This document shows positions 36,669 through 48,465 of a DNA stretch of 64,000 nucleotides, piece by piece (the first letter of the stretch is position 1; every line of letters starts with the position of its first letter). The position numbers and the translations under genes are program-made. Source of the stretch: Austropuccinia psidii (taxonomy: Eukaryota; Basidiomycota; Pucciniomycetes; Pucciniales; Sphaerophragmiaceae); the NCBI GenBank assembly GCA_023105745.1, contig JALGQZ010000009.1, positions 17,532,564 through 17,596,563 of the forward strand, in the 5' to 3' direction. The notes beneath the pieces were generated by a model. That model saw only the letters and a program-made list of their open reading frames with translations. It was not told the DNA's origin and made no database searches.

Positions 36669-38130
36669 GAGCAAGCAGAGGAGTGGGATTGCAAAATTGA
36701 TCTCAGATCTCAAGAAGATGAAAGAGAAGAGAAAGAGAAGAAGAAAGATGGGCAGAAGAAAAGGCTTGTGGGGATTTATTAAATATGGTTATGCTTATGG
36801 TGTTGGCCCAAATTGGCAGCATAAATTAGGATGAATTACAACTGGATTGGTAAGTATTAACATCAAATCAAAAGTTCAAATTTGAAATTGACTTGGTAAT
36901 GATTCCTACATAAACCAGAAAAGAAAACAGACAGAGAAGATGGCTCATTTCAGTAAAGGGGCAAATGGGGGTAAACCATATTGTATGAATGCAAAAAAAG
37001 ATGAAATTAGACATTAAGGTGTAATATTATTTATTTTAATGACCAATATTTATTGGAAGTACATGTTGTAAGTATGTCATTACTTGCGATGCTAGATGTG
37101 ATACTCTAACATACTACAAAATAATGGTGTAATACAAGCAAATGTGGAAGGAAACCACATAAATCCAAAACAATATGCAAAGATGTGCCAATCATGAGGA
37201 AAAATGTGTAATCAGATAGCACAGAGAGAATTTCTTGTAACCACATAGCTGGAGAAGATACAAAGGGGAGTTTTCACTTTTACATTGTACCTTTCCGGTG
37301 ACTTAGGAAAATGACTATGACAGTTTATACCAGGTAAGCCACTTTAAGACTGGTTGGAAGCAGATCCTACTGATACAGGATTTTCTCATGTACCTTTATG
37401 AACAGATTTTATTATATAAGGATCAACATGTCCCTTATTTGATACTTCTTTTGAAATACTCATTAAAAAAAATTAATATTTCTTTGTTGCCCAAAGAAGA
37501 GCCACATTTTTGGATTATTGATAATCAAAATTATCTCACAACATATTTTTGACTGCATAAATATTGATCCACTCAAACAAACAAAATATCTCTTAATTGA
37601 GCTTGAGAGGTTACACCATGAACATGATGAATTGAAAGCAAAAATTTCCAATCAAATGCAAGAACAGGAGCATTTGAAAATTAAATTGGCCACAATGGAG
37701 CAACTTATTAAGCATTTCTGCAAAAAAAATATCATGTAGAGCTTGATCTTTTACAACAAAATTTTCAAAATATGTTGTAAGTTTGAAAATTGTGTTTAGT
37801 TCCTGCTTGATTACCATTTCACAAAATTCAGTACTTGACAAATCAAACTCATACCCACATTTGATAATCTGAAACCCCTACCTTTGATCTTACAAAAACA
37901 AATTCTTCTTTCTTTCCTTTACAGTTTGAACAAAAATTGATGTTTTAATACCCTCAATTTTTTTAAAAAATCAGCCTTTATCCATCACTTATTTAGCAGG
38001 CTTATACCACCCTACTGATTAAAAGAAATTGAACTTTCAAAACATATACATTAACATCACAGCCAATAAAGATTTTCATTTGTCCTACATGTTTCTTCTT
38101 AATACAAAACTTATTGTATAACATCATCAA
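36669..38130. other. Interior of Harbinger copy Y; short coiled-coil ORF
   Basis: Between the Myb-like gene and the transposase remnant. A plus-strand ORF at 37518-37739 (73 aa) contains a heptad-like helix, LLIELERLHHEHDELKAKIS, followed by more charged heptads. I recognise no family and it may be a decayed exon. The rest shows nothing I can name. Confidence 0.3.
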
Positions 38131-38139
38131 ACCAAACAC

Positions 38140-39090
38140 CACAGAGTTGAAAAAAAATTTTAAATGAAGAATCTCACACATTTGCCATTAAGTAAGTTGT
38201 GAAATATCATGCATGCAATCATGACCTTGGTTGTATATAAAGGGAGGATTCCCTGAAGTGCCAGTAAACAACAAAAACAGTTTTTTAATTGTCCAAATGT
38301 TTGTTCAATCACTATTCTATAATTAACAATCCAATTATCAATAAGTGGTGCTCAATAATAATTCACATAATCATTCACTCAACTAGTGGAAGAGTGTATA
38401 TGTTAAGCATCATGCTGATTTCTCAATGGCATCAATATGGGTAGTTTTAATGAATAACCCAAATCTTCAATAAGTAAACAATCTTGGGGAAACCTTGCAA
38501 TACCATTGATGAGATCTTTCCCAAGGTGCAATTTGCAAAACAGACCTTTATAAACCTATATTAAAATGGTTTAAGGAGAAGCAGTCTATGTTAAGCATTA
38601 GTCATAAGACTTAAATTACAAAAATTCCCATTCCCATCCACTATGCATTGGAATGAAATTGAGTTCCATCTTTTACGGTTGACATATGATTTCCATTAAT
38701 CATTTGGGGGTGAGATGATAGGAATATGAGCTGCATCAATTTCTACAATGATATTTGTAAGTCCCTGTCTTCCCTTGAATGTTTCCTTGATTTTCTCCCA
38801 CTCCATTTTATCATTAAGATTGGGAAATCTATAAAGCCACCACTTCAATGTCAATTACAGGCCATGAGAAATAAATATATAAACTCACATTATTGTCCAA
38901 TTGTGAAAAGCCTTCAAAATGGCTTGTAAAAAGTTTTGAGACAAATTGTATGCAGTAGACTTCCCAATATTGAACAGATGACCTACTGTTTCATACAAGC
39001 TGCCATGACCCACACAATACAGCATAACCTCAACCTTTTCTTCAATTTTTAAGACATGAATGTCATGATTATTTCCATTCATAACATGAG
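38140..39090 (-). pseudogene. PIF/Harbinger transposase (copy Y), decayed
   Basis: Minus strand. At 38885-39082 is the N-terminal helix-turn-helix region (KIEEKVEVMLYCVGHGSL, FNIGKSTAYNLSQNF), typical of Harbinger transposases and HARBI1-like proteins. Further left come the nuclease landmarks: IIVEIDAAHIPI (first Asp), SISFQCIVDGNGNFCNLS, CLLIEDLGYSL (second Asp region) and VIEQTFGQLKNCF (Glu). Several stops and probable frameshifts separate the pieces. It would have cut and moved the element DNA. Convergent with the Myb-like gene at 35640-36668. Confidence 0.75.
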
Positions 39091-40980
39091 GCCTTATGCA
39101 TCAAATTAATGCAAAAAATTTGCAACTTCCCATCAGGAATCAGGAAGAGCTCAATGAAACTTGATTCATTAAAGAGATCCTCATTGCTTCATGGATTGAA
39201 GTGTGTATGTTGCTGTAGGTGTTGCCATTGATGATTGATCAATTCGTTATTACTTGCTAATTAAAATGTTGTGACCACTATTATGACCATAATTTACAAG
39301 AGAATTTTTGATTCATTCATGATTTTTTTTATAATTCATAAGAATAAAAGGAGATTTTACAAAAAATGTTAAAAAATAGAATAATTGAATTTATTTTTTT
39401 TTTTTTTTTTTTTTTTGTTAAAGGTTATAAAAAAATTTTAATGGATTTTGAATTAAATTTGAATAAAAAAAAAAAAAAAAAAATTTTTTTTTTAAATAAA
39501 TAAATAAATAAAAATATGTTTAAATTAATTTTTAAATAAAATAATTTTTAAATTTAAATTATAAAAAAAATAATAATCATAAATTAGGTTTAAGTTTTAT
39601 AATTTGTTAAAAACTTTATAAATAAATCTTTATAGTTAATTAATTTCTACTTGACTTCATATTCAAAAAAAAAAAAAAATACTTCTTAATATTTTTTTTT
39701 TTTTTTAAAAAAAAAAAAATTAAATTATTAAGAAATAAAATCTTTTTATTCAAAAAAAAAAAAAAGATTTTTTTTTTTTAAAAATAATTTTATTCTTATT
39801 AATATTTATCAAAATTAAAAAAAAAAAATTCTTTAATAAAAGATTAATATAATTTTAAAATTTCTTGAAGGTATCAAAGTCAAAATAAAAGGATTAAAGG
39901 TTTATTCAACCTTATACAAAATCAATTTCACAAAATAAGAAATTAATTTTTATTTAATTTATTAGAATCTAGTTTAAGAAATCTTATTTTGAAACAATAA
40001 TAAAGTTTTGAATACACCAATCTGAAACTTTTTAAGATCATATAACTTTACCAAACATTTCTCTTTACCAACTATGTGAATCTATAAATAGATTGAATCA
40101 TTCAAATCAATCAATATTTAAAAAGAATTTCTATCTTTGGATTAGGCCTTGTAAATTCTAAAATAAACAAGTTACTAATTCTTCATTTGATGAATTTTTA
40201 TTAATTTAATTAATATATTTGATTTATTATTAACAATAATTCATTTTTTAGTATTAGATTATAATATTTTTAAATTATTAAATTAGTATTATACTTAAAT
40301 CAATCTTTCATTAAATTTTAATTAATATAATATTTATTAATTCATCTCTCTCTCTCTTTTTTTTTTCTGAAAAAGTTAAAAATCAATTTGAATTAAAATT
40401 CTTTTTAATTAATTTTTTTTCATTTATTTATTTTTATATTTTTTATATTTTTACAAATTTAATAATTAATTTTTATTTATTATTAATAATCTTAAATTAA
40501 TTTTAAGAAAATTTTAAATTAAAAAGAATTTTATTTCATAAATGAGAAATAATAATAATAATAATTAAATTTTAAGTTAAAAAAAAAAAAATTCATTTTA
40601 ATTTTTTAATAATCTTTTTTTTTTTTTCTTTTTTTTAATAATTTAGAATAAATTAAATTATTAAATAAATTAAATTTAAATTTTAATTATTTTTTTTGAA
40701 ATTTTAAAATTATTTATTTGAATTTTTTTTTTAAAAAAAAAATTGAAAATAATATTTAATAAAATAAATTCTTCAAATTGTAATAATTTTTTTTTTCAAT
40801 TTTTTTTTTTTTTTTTTTTTTTATAAAAAAAATAAAAACTATATTTAAAGAGGTTTTTGATCAAGAAAAAATAAAATAAAATAAAATAGAATAATTAAGT
40901 AATTAGGTAATTAAAGTAAGTATATATAAAAAAAAATTAATTAAAATTAATATTTTTTTCTTTTTTTTTTTTTAAAAAAA
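39091..40980. other. AT-rich intergenic DNA
   Basis: 39091-39350 has normal complexity and may hold the outer end of Harbinger copy Y. From about 39350 to 40980 the sequence is poly-A/poly-T, AAT repeats and short palindromic AT strings, with CT repeats near 40347. No gene is seen. Confidence 0.7.
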
Positions 40981-41677
40981 GGGTGTTGGTAAACCCAAGT
41001 AAGCTTTTAGTAAAAACACATAAGCCCTTACGTGTTTTTGCCATCAATTGGTAAAAACATGTAATTGTATGGTCAAAATACATAGGGGTGGTTTTTAAAT
41101 GAAATATGGATATTTATGGCATTTTTAAGGCCATTAATGGAATTATAAATGCAATAAAGGTCCTTATAAATGCCATTTATGGAATTTTGAAGGTTATTGA
41201 TGGCATTATTAATGCCATAAATGGAATTATCAATGCAATAGAAGGACATATTAATGCCATAAATGGCATTATAAATTCAATAAAGCGAATTATTAATGCT
41301 ATAAATGGCATTTTTAATGCCACAAATAGAATTTTTAATTCCACAAATGGAATTGTTAATTCCATAAATGGCATTATTAATTCCATCAATGGAATTTTAA
41401 ATGCCATTTATGGTATTTTTGAGGCCATTTATGGCATTGTTAAGGCCACAAATGACATTAACAATGCCATTTATGGAATTTTTAAGGCTATAAATGACAT
41501 TAAAAATGGAATTAATGTCCTTAAAAATTCCATCTATGGCATTATTAATTTCATTTATAGCCTTAACAATTCCATAAAGAGCATTGTTAATGTCATTTTT
41601 GGCCTTAACATTTTTAGTAAAAACACGTAAGGGCTTACGTGTTTTTACTAAAAGCTTACGTGGTTTTACCAACACCC
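40981..41677. mobile_element. Non-autonomous MULE-type element with about 59-bp terminal inverted repeats
   Basis: The ends are inverted repeats: left GGGTGTTGGTAAACCCAAGT at 40981, right end ACCAACACCC at 41677. Homology runs inward about 59 bp with a few mismatches. Inside each terminus is a short palindrome (arms AAAAACACGTAAG and CTTACGTGTTTTT, spacer GG or CC). The same termini bound the 4-kb element at 54305-58359, which carries a Mutator-like transposase remnant, so this looks like its deletion-type derivative. The interior is not derived from the transposase; it is a tandem repeat array. The flanks are A/T runs, so a 9-bp target duplication cannot be judged. Confidence 0.85.
41106..41610. 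repeat. 21-bp palindromic tandem repeat, open on both strands
   Basis: About 24 imperfect units of the type AATGGCATTATTAATGCCATA. Each unit is nearly self-complementary and exactly seven codons long, so both strands stay open: plus 41106-41630 (174 codons, repeating N-A-I-N-G-I-I) and minus 41397-41675 and 41177-41407. The translated heptads have Ile/Ala spacing like an amphipathic helix. I treat this as a structural consequence of the palindromic unit, not as proof of a gene. Confidence 0.85.
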
Positions 41678-42780
41678 TTAAAACAAATACCTTTGAAAAA
41701 AAAAAAGAAAATTAAATCAAATTTAAAAAAAAGATTATAATAAAATATATTTTTAATTTTTTTTTTCTTTTTTTTTTTAAAAAAAAAAAAAAATTAAAAT
41801 TAAAATTGCATTTAAAGATAAAAAAAGAATTATTTATTTTTTTGTTTATTACATAAATAATTTAATAAGTTTTTATTTTTTTTATTTTTATTGTTTTAAA
41901 AAAAAAAAAAGAAATAAGAAATATATTTATTTTATTAAGTAAAAAAAAAAAAAAAAAAAAAAAAAGAAAATGTAATAATTTTAAGAAATTAAAAAAGAAT
42001 TTTTTTTAAACTATTTATTAAAAAAAAAAGAAAATTGATCTTTAGAAAAAAAAAAAAAAAAACCAGTAAGAAGCCAAAAAATCTTTTTTCTTTTTTTTTT
42101 TAATTAAATATATCTCTCTCTATTTTTGAATTGAGGATAAATAATAATAATAAGTCTTTTTATTATAATTATTATTAAGATTTTCATTAAAAAAAAAAAC
42201 CTTATAAAATTAAATAATTTTGATTAATAAATATTATTATTATATTTTTTTTAAATAAATAATTTAAATAATTTTTTATTTTTTTTATTTTTTATGTTAC
42301 AATTTTTTTTTTTTTATAATTAATAGATTTATGTTTTAAAATTAATGAATTTATTTTTCAAATTAATAAATTTATTTTTTAAAATTAATAAGTTAACTAT
42401 AAAATTAATTAATTAATTTCAAAATTAATAAATAAATTAAAACCTTTTTTTTTTATTTTGAAAATTTTAAATTTTCCTCCTAATTTTTTTTTCTTTGTTA
42501 AAAAAAAATATTTTGTTTCTCTTTTGTTGATTTTTTTTTTATTGAAGAAAATTTGTATTTTTATTTAGAATTTTTTTTGGATTTTTTCTTTTTTTTTTTT
42601 GTTGAAATTGTTTTTTTATTTTTTTATTTATTTTTAAATTTTATTTTTGTTGGAATTTTTCTTTTTTTTTCTTCTCTTTTTTTCTTTAATTTCTTTTTGT
42701 TATTGATTTTTTTTATTTTATTGAAGATATTTTTTTTCTTATGAATTTTTTTTTAGTTGAAATTCCTTTTTGTAAGAGAA
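41678..42780. other. AT-rich DNA with an ATTAATAAA-type repeat
   Basis: Homopolymers up to about 42240. At about 42310-42440 there are several copies of an approximately 20-bp unit (AAAATTAATAAATTTATTTT type) like the satellite at 53270-54304. Then a T-rich run to 42780, whose Phe-rich ORF is meaningless. No gene is seen. Confidence 0.6.
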
Positions 42781-43159
42781 ACTTTGAAAAGCTGTTTAAT
42801 GAGTTGTTGGTGTGACAATTGATTTTATCAACTGAATTAGTGTAGTTGTTGCACTGGGTACAATTGAGCACAATTGCATATGCTATTTAAACCTGTCATC
42901 ATATGCATGCACTATTGTCAATAACAACAGCTCAACAAATCTTCATAGATGAAACAGCATCATCAAAGAAATCCCATAGCTTCCATCAAAGATCCTAATC
43001 TCTTTCCTCATCTTACTCCTCCCATTTACAAGTACCATCCACTATTTATAACCTGCCAACCTCCCCAATGTCTTTTCTTATAATTTTTTTTCTTTTCTCA
43101 ATCATTACTACTTTTTTACACTTTTTTGTATTGTCTCAACATTAAAAAACCTCAACAAA

Positions 43160-44614
43160 CAATGAACCCTTCTACCATTTCACCTAGTGGACAGTTCCCA
43201 TCAGAATCCCCCAGTGAAAACAATCAAAGAATGTTTCAATCCATCCTAATTTCCCAAGAAAAGCTCATTTCCTCATTTCCAATCCTCTAAGAGGATTTCA
43301 ATAGGTTTTAGATTAGCTTTGAGAATTTGAATAATACTTAATTCAAATCACCAAAGATGAAGGTCAATTCAAAAAATCCTGAAAAAAAAAATTCTAAAAA
43401 ATGTAAGTATTATAGAAATTCTCAATAAGATTCTCTACTAAACATACCCAAACCCAAAACTCCTTCAAACCTTTTTCCCAAAAAAACAAAAAAAGAGACT
43501 CTCTCTACCCAAACTAAAAAGATGAAAAATTAAAAAAAATCTACATTGATTTCAAATTCAGGAAAGAGAACACTTTCCAGAATTGAAGGGTTTAAATATA
43601 ATTCTTTCCAAAATCTTGAGATAAGTTCCAATTCTTATACTCATTTTTTTTCCCTAAAATAAATTCTACCATCAAATCAAGGTACTTTGAGATCTGAAAG
43701 AGAAATATTAAACAACATTTCAGCTAAATAAAGAATCACTTATGAATTTTTTGTTGAAAATTTATAAATATTAATGAAATAAAAATGAGAATTTGAAAAT
43801 CAAAACTGAAGGTAAATTGAAAGAATTTTAAAGTCAAAAAAAAATAAAAAAAATTGAAGTGTTCAAATTGAAAATTGGTTCTTGGAAAATTAATTCATGT
43901 TTATATTAAATATATAAAAAGAACTGTTTAGAAATTAAGATTAAAAATTTGGGAACAAAACCTTTTAAAAAATTAGGGTGAACTTTATAACTCTACATTC
44001 TGGATTATGAATTGAAAAGATTTCAAAAACTGGTTTCTGGTGGGGATTACAAAAATTATAGTATTGATTTCAGCTTTTTAATAAAGAATTTCATTTCTAA
44101 ACATGAATAAAATCATTTTGTTAATTAATTTATGAAGGAGTGATGTATGAGAGGACAAAAAAGACATTGAAATCCATAAGGCTTCAGCTCTCAAGATCAT
44201 TCCAAATAAGAACTAATAAAGAGTAAGTGTTTTTTTAATTATTTGAAGCTTAATGAAAGGGAAATTAAGATTTGTGCAACAGCTGTGGAATACTAGGCTT
44301 TAATTTAAAATAATTCAAAAATTTCTCAAAAAGGTACCTTCACATTATTAAAGACATTTGAGCACATAATAATGATGAGGTTGATAAGACTAACAAAAAA
44401 ACAATATATAATACACAGCTTAAATTAAGATTACAGGAAGGAAAGAATATTCTTCTTTAAGCTTGATGAAACCATTGAAAAGAGTAAGCAGAGGGCTTCC
44501 TTGAAAAGTTGGAAAAGTTTACAAGTCTTTACAAAAATCTTAGTTTCTTCAAAGAATTTGGCCCCACCAATTGAGATGCCATTTTTTTCAAAATACACAA
44601 TGGTTCAAGAAAGT
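43160..44614 (+). pseudogene. Unrecognised decayed coding region, left part
   Basis: A short readable start, MNPSTISPSGQFPSE followed by NQRMFQSILISQEKLI, has the polar composition of a retroelement Gag N-terminus. The rest is broken by many stops. Near 44520-44614 a piece reads LAPPIEMPFFSKYTMVQE and runs into the copia insertion, continuing at 49113 on the other side. 42781-43159 upstream shows nothing coding. I cannot name the family. Confidence 0.35.
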
Positions 44615-44879
44615 TGTTAGAGCATTTCACCATTGAAACGGTGCTTTCCCTTTAAAATACTTTTCATCAAACAAAAGTAAAAATACTTTTGTGTGTTTTC
44701 TTATTGTACATGTTTTACTAAAAAGCACTGTACTCTTTAGTATTTAAAGAGACAGTCCTTTGTTGTGACTAACGATATGAAAGAAAAAAATAATAATAAT
44801 AAATATATTATCAGAAACAAAAACTACTAGATAATATCATCGTCGTCGTCTCTGCGCTATCGTGACCACTACCTTAACA
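44615..44879 (+). repeat. 5' LTR of the gag-only copia element
   Basis: 265 bp from TGTTAGAGCATTTCACC to CCTTAACA. It contains a GTCGTCGTC run near its end. It is preceded by AAAGT. Confidence 0.92.
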
Positions 44880-45019
44880 CATTATCAGTACCAATTGCTC
44901 AGAAATTGGCACCAATTTTTATTTAAGAGTACAAATCAAAAAAATATGGTAGCTGCTAGCACCCAGAGGAGAAACCTACTGGCTGAATCACAGCAAATAA
45001 TCATTCTTTCATTATTATT

Positions 45020-45195
45020 CATTGTCTTATTGCAGGGGAGCAAATCCTACTGGTCGTTGTATTGCAGGGGAGCAAATCCTACTGGTTTTCTTATTGCAGG
45101 GGAGTAAATCCTACTGGTCATCTTATTTCAGGGGAGTAAATCCTACTGGTCAACCTATTATTCACATATTTGGGGGGAAGTATCCTACTGGTTAA
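45020..45195 (+). repeat. Tandem repeats of about 32 bp in the copia leader
   Basis: Four clear copies and a fifth partial copy of TTGCAGGGGAGCAAATCCTA followed by CTGGT and a short variable spacer. They lie between the 5' LTR and the gag ORF. Regular spacing in the untranslated leader suggests a packaging or translation signal, but the sequence alone does not prove that. Confidence 0.85.
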
Positions 45196-45929
45196 TATGT
45201 CATCAAATAACCTAGCCAATTGTCTATTATTGAATTCAGAGAACTACTTTACCTGGGTAACAATGATGGAATTGGAACTGGACAACATTGGTGTATTAGA
45301 TCTCATCCTGGAGACTGATCATCAAGCAAGAGAAATTCAAGAAACTCTCAATCGCAAGGAATATAACTTGATTATATGAGATCTCAATGAAGATAACCTT
45401 TCATTTTTTTCAAGAATGCTTGACCAAACCAACAAGAGGAATGGTCTAGCACTTTGGAAAATATTGAAAGAAAAATATATGTCAAATGATATTTCAAGTC
45501 AGACTCTAGCGTTTACAAAATTCAGTCAAGTAAAATTTAATTCAACCTTGGAATTTATTCAAGAAATTCAGATTACAGTTAGCAAAATGAAGTTAGTAGG
45601 CTTCAAGCTAGAAGAATCCGCATTAATAATTATGGTCCTGAGTAAAATACCTCAAGAACTCGATTCATTTGTGAGAGTATTGTCACACGGTTTTCAAAAT
45701 CAAGGTCTAGATTTCATACTCGAGAAGTTAGAGCAAGATCACATACAGTTCAAATTAAATGAAGACAGTCGTGAATCAGCCTGGGTCCCGTAGATAATTT
45801 GGACCCATATGCATACCCCTAACCCCGATACCTGTGCATCCTGGACACATGAATATTGTCTGGTATGGTCCCGGAAATCCAAGCCGGGACCATACCGGTA
45901 CCGGGAGGGATGGCCGGGATCATTCTAGA

Positions 45930-46200
45930 ACCATCGTCCTCCCTCCCACCCCTTTTCTTTTTTTCTTTTTTTTGTTTTAATTTAAACCATTGATTTCTTT
46001 TTTTTTAATTTATACCATTGTCCTCCCACCCCTTTTCTTTATTTTTGTTTTAATTCATACCATCGTTTTCTTTTTTTTAATTTATACCATTGTCCCCCCA
46101 CCCCTTTTCTTTTTTTTGTTTTAATTCATACCATCGTTTTCTTTTTTTTTGTTTTGATTCATACCATCGTCCTCCCACCCCTTTTCTTTCTTTTTTTTAT
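45930..46200 (+). repeat. Minisatellite in the hAT 5' region
   Basis: Four to five copies of an approximately 55-60 bp unit made of CATCGTCCTCCCACCCCTTT, a T-rich run, TGTTTTAATTCATAC and CATCGTTTTC. It lies upstream of the transposase start and is not a CRISPR array: the units are contiguous, without unique spacers. Confidence 0.8.
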
Positions 46201-46258
46201 TTATACCTTTCCTCTTCCTCCTTCATTGCAAACTCTGATTTTCCTTTGCTTACTCCCA

Positions 46259-48465
46259 ATGTCATCCACTCACCCTTCATGACCGTCAAGCCCCAACACC
46301 AATGTTGCAACACAACCATCCACTGCTGAGCCCATCAACAGCCTCAAATGCTCCTGGGTGTGGGTTTATTTCTCTGATACTGATGAACAATATGTTCACT
46401 GCAACATAACCAATGCCTCTGAAAAAACATGCAACAAGAAACTGAAGCGCGATAAAACCGGAAGTACCAAAGCCATGAGCCAGCATCTCAATCTTTCCCA
46501 TTGTCTCACCAATCCTAATAGTGAAGCTCTTGTCAAAGGGCAGAATATTACTCTGGACAAGTTTATGAAAACGCGACATGTGAAACAGGTATGTTTTACA
46601 AAACATTTTTTGATCATGAGCTAACGTTTGACCTCCTTTTTAATAGTCCCTTTGTGCCGAATCGCTAAAGACTGCACTCGTGTATTTTATATGTGAAAAT
46701 GATCTGCCGCTGTCCATGACTGAATCGACGTCTTTCCGTACTCTATTGGAACTCTGCAACCCAACAACGCTGAACATACTTGTCCGCCAAACTGCATTGA
46801 CTGCCCAGCTTTCTAATGTGTTTTTCTTCCATCAAGAAGTGATTCGGAAGTCCATTTCAAACTCCAGTGCCCATGTCTCTTTTACTATGGACACTTGGAC
46901 AAGCCCCAATATCATTGCATACATGGCTGTGACAGCCCATTTTTTGGATGAACAATTTAACTTAACGACTTTACTTTTAGGGCTCAGAAAAATAGAAGGT
47001 AAGTCAATTTATTTTTCTTTTTTTTTCCTTACTAATACTTGGTTCTCTTAAAGGAAATCATTCAGGACCATCACTGGCCAAATTATTTTTCAAAATAATA
47101 AACCGATACAATCTTGAAGATTGTATGTTTGGCTTAACTACTGATAATGCATCAGTAAATCACCGCATGGCCATGGCAATAGAATCAAAAATCCCAACTT
47201 TTCAAGCAAAAACTCACTTTGTAGGCTGCATGGCTCATACATTACATCTAGCTGCTCGCGATGGGCTCAATGCCCTTGGCATTAGCAATTCACCACCTCA
47301 TCAGCCATCCACAATAAGTGATCCGAATCCAATGTTGATTTCAAATGTCATTGACCTACCTGATGGAATCAATTTGCAATATGACTCAATTATTTCAAGA
47401 ATTGCCCGATTGGCCTCATACTTGCGCCATAGCCCACAAAGAAGAGAGAAGTTTATCACAATGGTCAAGCTTGTCTATGATGACACAACATCAGCAAAGG
47501 CAACCACTCTCCTCTCCCATGTATGCACAAGGTGGAATTTGACTTATGATATGCTCAAATGAGCATTATCACTTTGTGAGGCATATAATAAATTTTGCTC
47601 ACCTGATAATTTGCAGCAATATCAGCTCAGTTCCCTTGAATGGGACAAGGTAAAGGTAATGGTAACCTTTCTCCAACCCCTTTATGAAGCAACAGTCATA
47701 GTTTGTGCCTCCAGCTACCCAACAATCAATCAGGCTCTTCCTCTCTACCTATTATTAATAAAGCAAATATTTGAGGTATGTTTTTTCACTAATCAAACAA
47801 TTTCAATAACATTGTAAAACAACTAATTTTAAGTGTATTGGTAGTCCTGTGAGCATTACGATGTGCAGCAAATTGAGCCTGCTGCACATGCAATGATCAA
47901 TAAACTGTCAAAATACATCAAAATACTTCTTCTTAAGCCACCAGCCATATGTGCTTCCATTCTGGACCTGTGAATCAAAATCAAATTCTTCACATCACAT
48001 GAATCAACCTTGGCCCAATTTGGTTCATTGTCTCACAAGCTTCAGGAGATATTTGAAGATGATTCAAAGAAAAATTCCCAAACTCAACCAACAATTCCAC
48101 CTCATTCTACAAATCTTAAGGAGAAGACAAGTGGGCTATTTGATGAAATGTACCCTTCTGTCTCGAATGAGGGGTGCAGTGTGGAAAATGAATTACGCCG
48201 ATTTTTTGCTGAACCTACTGAACCCAAAGAAACAGACATCCTCTTGTTTTGGAAATCACGGGGTAAAGTATTTCCAACTCTGTGTCTCATGGCACGCCAA
48301 TATTTAGCAATACCTGCAACAAGTGCTCCATCAGAGCGTGTCTTCTCTGGTGGGCGCAAGATCTTAACATACCAATGAGTTTCTCTCACTGCAATGCATG
48401 TTGAGCAGATTGCTTGTGTTAAGGATTGGGCGCAGGCTTTTGGACCATTGTATTCACATGTATAG
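46259..48465 (+). pseudogene. hAT transposase, four exons, four in-frame TGA codons only
   Basis: Exons 46259-46588, 46647-46998, 47054-47775 and 47845-48465 total 2,025 nt (674 aa). A BED-type zinc finger lies near residues 30-85 (Cys/Cys...HLNLSH). The RNase H-like core has FTMDTWTSPN (first Asp), GLTTDNASVNH (second Asp) and the C-x-x-H segment MAHTLHLAA. TRWNLTYDML follows, and the hAT dimerisation region has FWKSRGKVFPTL and ATSAPSERVFSGG. Breaks are TGA at 46280, 47560, 47971 and 48376, with no frameshift or other stop. Each TGA sits where Arg fits (HPS-R-PSS, MLK-R-ALS, LDL-R-IKIKF, TYQ-R-VSL), as expected from CGA to TGA change. The enzyme would cut and paste the element; as it stands it is inactive. 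Confidence 0.9.

Noticed and set aside
41106..41630. 174-codon ORF with N-A-I-N-G-I-I heptads as a protein gene
   Set aside because: The openness on both strands follows from a 21-bp palindromic repeat; no start context, introns or family support.
42553..42744. Phe-rich 63-codon ORF as a membrane peptide
   Set aside because: It is a translation of poly-T low-complexity DNA, as are similar ORFs at 25550-26053.
45930..46200. Regular repeats as a CRISPR-like array
   Set aside because: Units are contiguous and diverged with no unique spacers; the context is a eukaryotic hAT transposon.
46286..46617. Minus-strand ORFs of 73-106 codons in the hAT
   Set aside because: They lie antisense to the BED finger exon of the transposase and show no family signal.
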